From Actinoplanes philippinensis (GTDB lineage Bacteria > Actinomycetota > Actinomycetes > Mycobacteriales > Micromonosporaceae), in assembly GCF_900113015.1 (NCBI RefSeq), contig NZ_FONV01000007.1, positions 248,001-312,000 of the forward strand: a stretch of DNA of 64,000 nt, in the 5' to 3' direction. Within the stretch, counting starts at the first letter, position 1. Each line of letters starts with the position of its first letter. The notes beneath the pieces are model-generated. The model was not told where the DNA came from and did not search any database. It saw only the letters and a list, made by a program, of their open reading frames with translations. This document shows, one piece after another, positions 62,605 to 64,000 of the stretch. A program made the translations under genes and the position numbers.

Positions 62605-64000
62605 GTGACTCTCTCCACCACCAGCGCCTTCGCCCTGCCCGAGCGGCTCGCCGCCAAGGCCGCGCCGGCGCTGATCGCCGCGGACGAGCAGCACTTCGCC
62701 GGCATGGCGGCCGGCCTGGCCCGGTCGATCGCCGAGCTGTCCGAACGCCTCGACGCCGAACGGCGGGCGCCGGCCGGCAAGGGACGGCAGGCGGTCGACC
62801 GGGACGACGCGGTCCACCGGCTGAGCTCCCGGTTGCGGGCGCTGCGGCGCTTCAGCCTCGACCTGTGCCTGGGGCGCATGGTGTACGCGAACGGCGACAC
62901 CGTCTACGTGGGCCGGTTCGGGCTGACCGACGGCGAGGGCGGCCGGCTGCTGGTCGACTGGCGGTCACCGGCGGCCGAACCGTTCTTCGGGGCCACCCAT
63001 GCCAACCCGATGGGCCTGGCGTCACGCCGCCGCTACCGGTGGGCCGACGGCCGGGTGAGCGACTACTGGGACGAGGTGTTCGCCGCCGACGAGCTGGCCG
63101 GGCACGCGGCGGCGCTGGACGACCAGTCGGCGTTCATCGCGAGCCTGGGCGCCGGCCGGTCGCCGCGGATGCGCGACGTGCTCGGCACCATCCAGGCCGA
63201 CCAGGACGCGATCATCCGGGCCGGGGCGGCCGGGGTGCTGGTGGTCGACGGCGGGCCGGGCACCGGGAAGACGGTGGTGGCGCTACACCGTACGGCGTAC
63301 CTGCGCTATTCCGACCCGGGGCTGGCCAAGGGCCGGGGCGGGGTGCTCTTCGTCGGCCCGCACGAGCCCTATCTGGCGTACGTGTCGGACGTGCTGCCCA
63401 ACCTCGGTGAGGAGGACGTGCAGACGTGCACGCTGCGGGACCTGGCGCCGGAGGGCGCGGACGCGGCCCCGGAGACCGACCCGGAGGTGGCGCGGCTCAA
63501 GTCGGAGGCGCGGATGGTCGCGGCGATGGAGGCGGCGGTGCGCTTCTACCAGGAGCCGCCGACGGCGACGCTGACCGTCGAGGACGTGACGGTGACGGCG
63601 GCGGACTGGGCGGAGGCCTTCGCCGTGCCGGATCCGGGCACCCCGCATCACGAGGCACGCGACCAGGTGTGGGCCGAGCTGCTGGCGATCCTGGCCGACC
63701 GGTCCGAGGCGGGCGAGGCGGAGCTGGCCCGTGACCCCGATCTGCGGTCCGCCTTCGGCCGGGCGTGGCCGGTGCTGCGGGCGGACGACCTGGTGGCGGA
63801 TCTGTGGTCGGTCCCGGCGTACCTGCGCCGGTGTGCGCCGTGGCTGAGCGCCGCCGAGGTCCGTACGCTGCAGCGGCCGTTTCCGCGGGCGTGGACGGTC
63901 GCGGACCTGCCCCTGCTGGACGCGGCCCGTCGTCTGCTCGGCGACCCGCGGGCGGCCGGGGAGCAGCGCCGGCGGGCGGCCGCCGTCGAGGCCGGGCGGG
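62605..64000 (+). CDS. HelR/HelD-like RNA polymerase-associated helicase, N-terminal 465 residues
   Basis: GTG 62605 opens a frame that runs off the right edge. Residues about 15-100 form an Arg/Ala/Leu helical arm ('GMAAGLARSIAELSERLDAERRAPAGKGRQ'), as in the coiled-coil region of HelD-type proteins. A region with 'YVGRFGLTDGEGGRLLVDWRSPAAEPFFGATHANPMGL' is typical of the family, and Walker A 'VVDGGPGTGKTVVALHRTAYLRY' lies near residues 212-235. HelR removes rifamycin from, and recycles, RNA polymerase. The RAE-like palindrome directly upstream supports HelR rather than a generic UvrD-like helicase. The C-terminal part with the other helicase motifs is not in the window. Confidence 0.85.
   Translation, partial: MTLSTTSAFALPERLAAKAAPALIAADEQHFAGMAAGLARSIAELSERLDAERRAPAGKGRQAVDRDDAVHRLSSRLRALRRFSLDLCLGRMVYANGDTVYVGRFGLTDGEGGRLLVDWRSPAAEPFFGATHANPMGLASRRRYRWADGRVSDYWDEVFAADELAGHAAALDDQSAFIASLGAGRSPRMRDVLGTIQADQDAIIRAGAAGVLVVDGGPGTGKTVVALHRTAYLRYSDPGLAKGRGGVLFVGPHEPYLAYVSDVLPNLGEEDVQTCTLRDLAPEGADAAPETDPEVARLKSEARMVAAMEAAVRFYQEPPTATLTVEDVTVTAADWAEAFAVPDPGTPHHEARDQVWAELLAILADRSEAGEAELARDPDLRSAFGRAWPVLRADDLVADLWSVPAYLRRCAPWLSAAEVRTLQRPFPRAWTVADLPLLDAARRLLGDPRAAGEQRRRAAAVEAGR

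Overview
The window is about 70% G+C and has GTG and TTG starts, short overlapping gene junctions and many apparently leaderless genes. It carries typical filamentous-actinomycete families: DUF4259, SpoIIE-type phosphatase with STAS, CBM2 esterase under a CebR-like box, HelR-type helicase, and a VanJ-like protein. It fits a high-GC soil actinobacterium, most likely Micromonosporaceae (Actinoplanes-like). No rRNA, tRNA, tmRNA, CRISPR array, transposase or prophage gene was seen, so this looks like ordinary chromosomal arm or core sequence. The genus is inference.

Layout. 1-8.5 kb: end of a methyltransferase, a secreted tripeptidyl-peptidase-like hydrolase with a GntP permease, an SDR/TetR divergent pair with two matching operators, a TetR with a DHA2 drug exporter that has lost one base, and a PfkB kinase. 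8.5-15.6 kb: htpG, a BtuF-like protein, a HAAS-domain membrane protein, a transglutaminase-like protein lacking its cysteine, a TPR protein and a VanJ-like phosphatase. 15.7-18.2 kb: an overlapping set of Lgt-like membrane enzyme, MJ0619/Tes-type radical SAM enzyme and a small membrane protein. 18-26.7 kb: small membrane proteins, a leaderless pilin-like ORF, a purine permease, a LOG protein with a hexanucleotide tail, and a FadH-like reductase, crotonase and PadR group.

26.7-34.2 kb: a compact cluster of CDP-alcohol phosphotransferase, dehydrogenase, degenerate pterin synthase, glycosyltransferase, methyltransferase, flippase-like membrane protein, RibD-type reductase and GTP cyclohydrolase II. 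Together these suggest a dedicated pathway that starts from GTP and ends at the membrane; the product is unknown to me. 34.2-44 kb: a PAS/PP2C/ATPase/STAS regulator, recQ, yceI and a GntR-ABC operon. 44-52 kb: pyruvate phosphate dikinase, a lipoprotein and a glcDEF glycolate oxidase operon whose glcE/glcF junction is triplicated. 52-64 kb: a CebR-box esterase, a 1,098-residue repeat protein, a SUFU protein, smpB, a luciferase-like oxidoreductase, an MFS/ArsR pair, and the first part of a HelR-like RNA polymerase helicase preceded by a 19-bp rifamycin-associated-type palindrome.

Three themes cut across the window. At least ten unrelated short tandem repeats sit between genes or in frame inside conserved genes. 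Several genes have a -10 hexamer 6-7 bp before the start codon, which implies leaderless mRNAs. Two enzyme families (the transglutaminase-like and pterin-synthase-like proteins) keep their fold but lack key catalytic residues.
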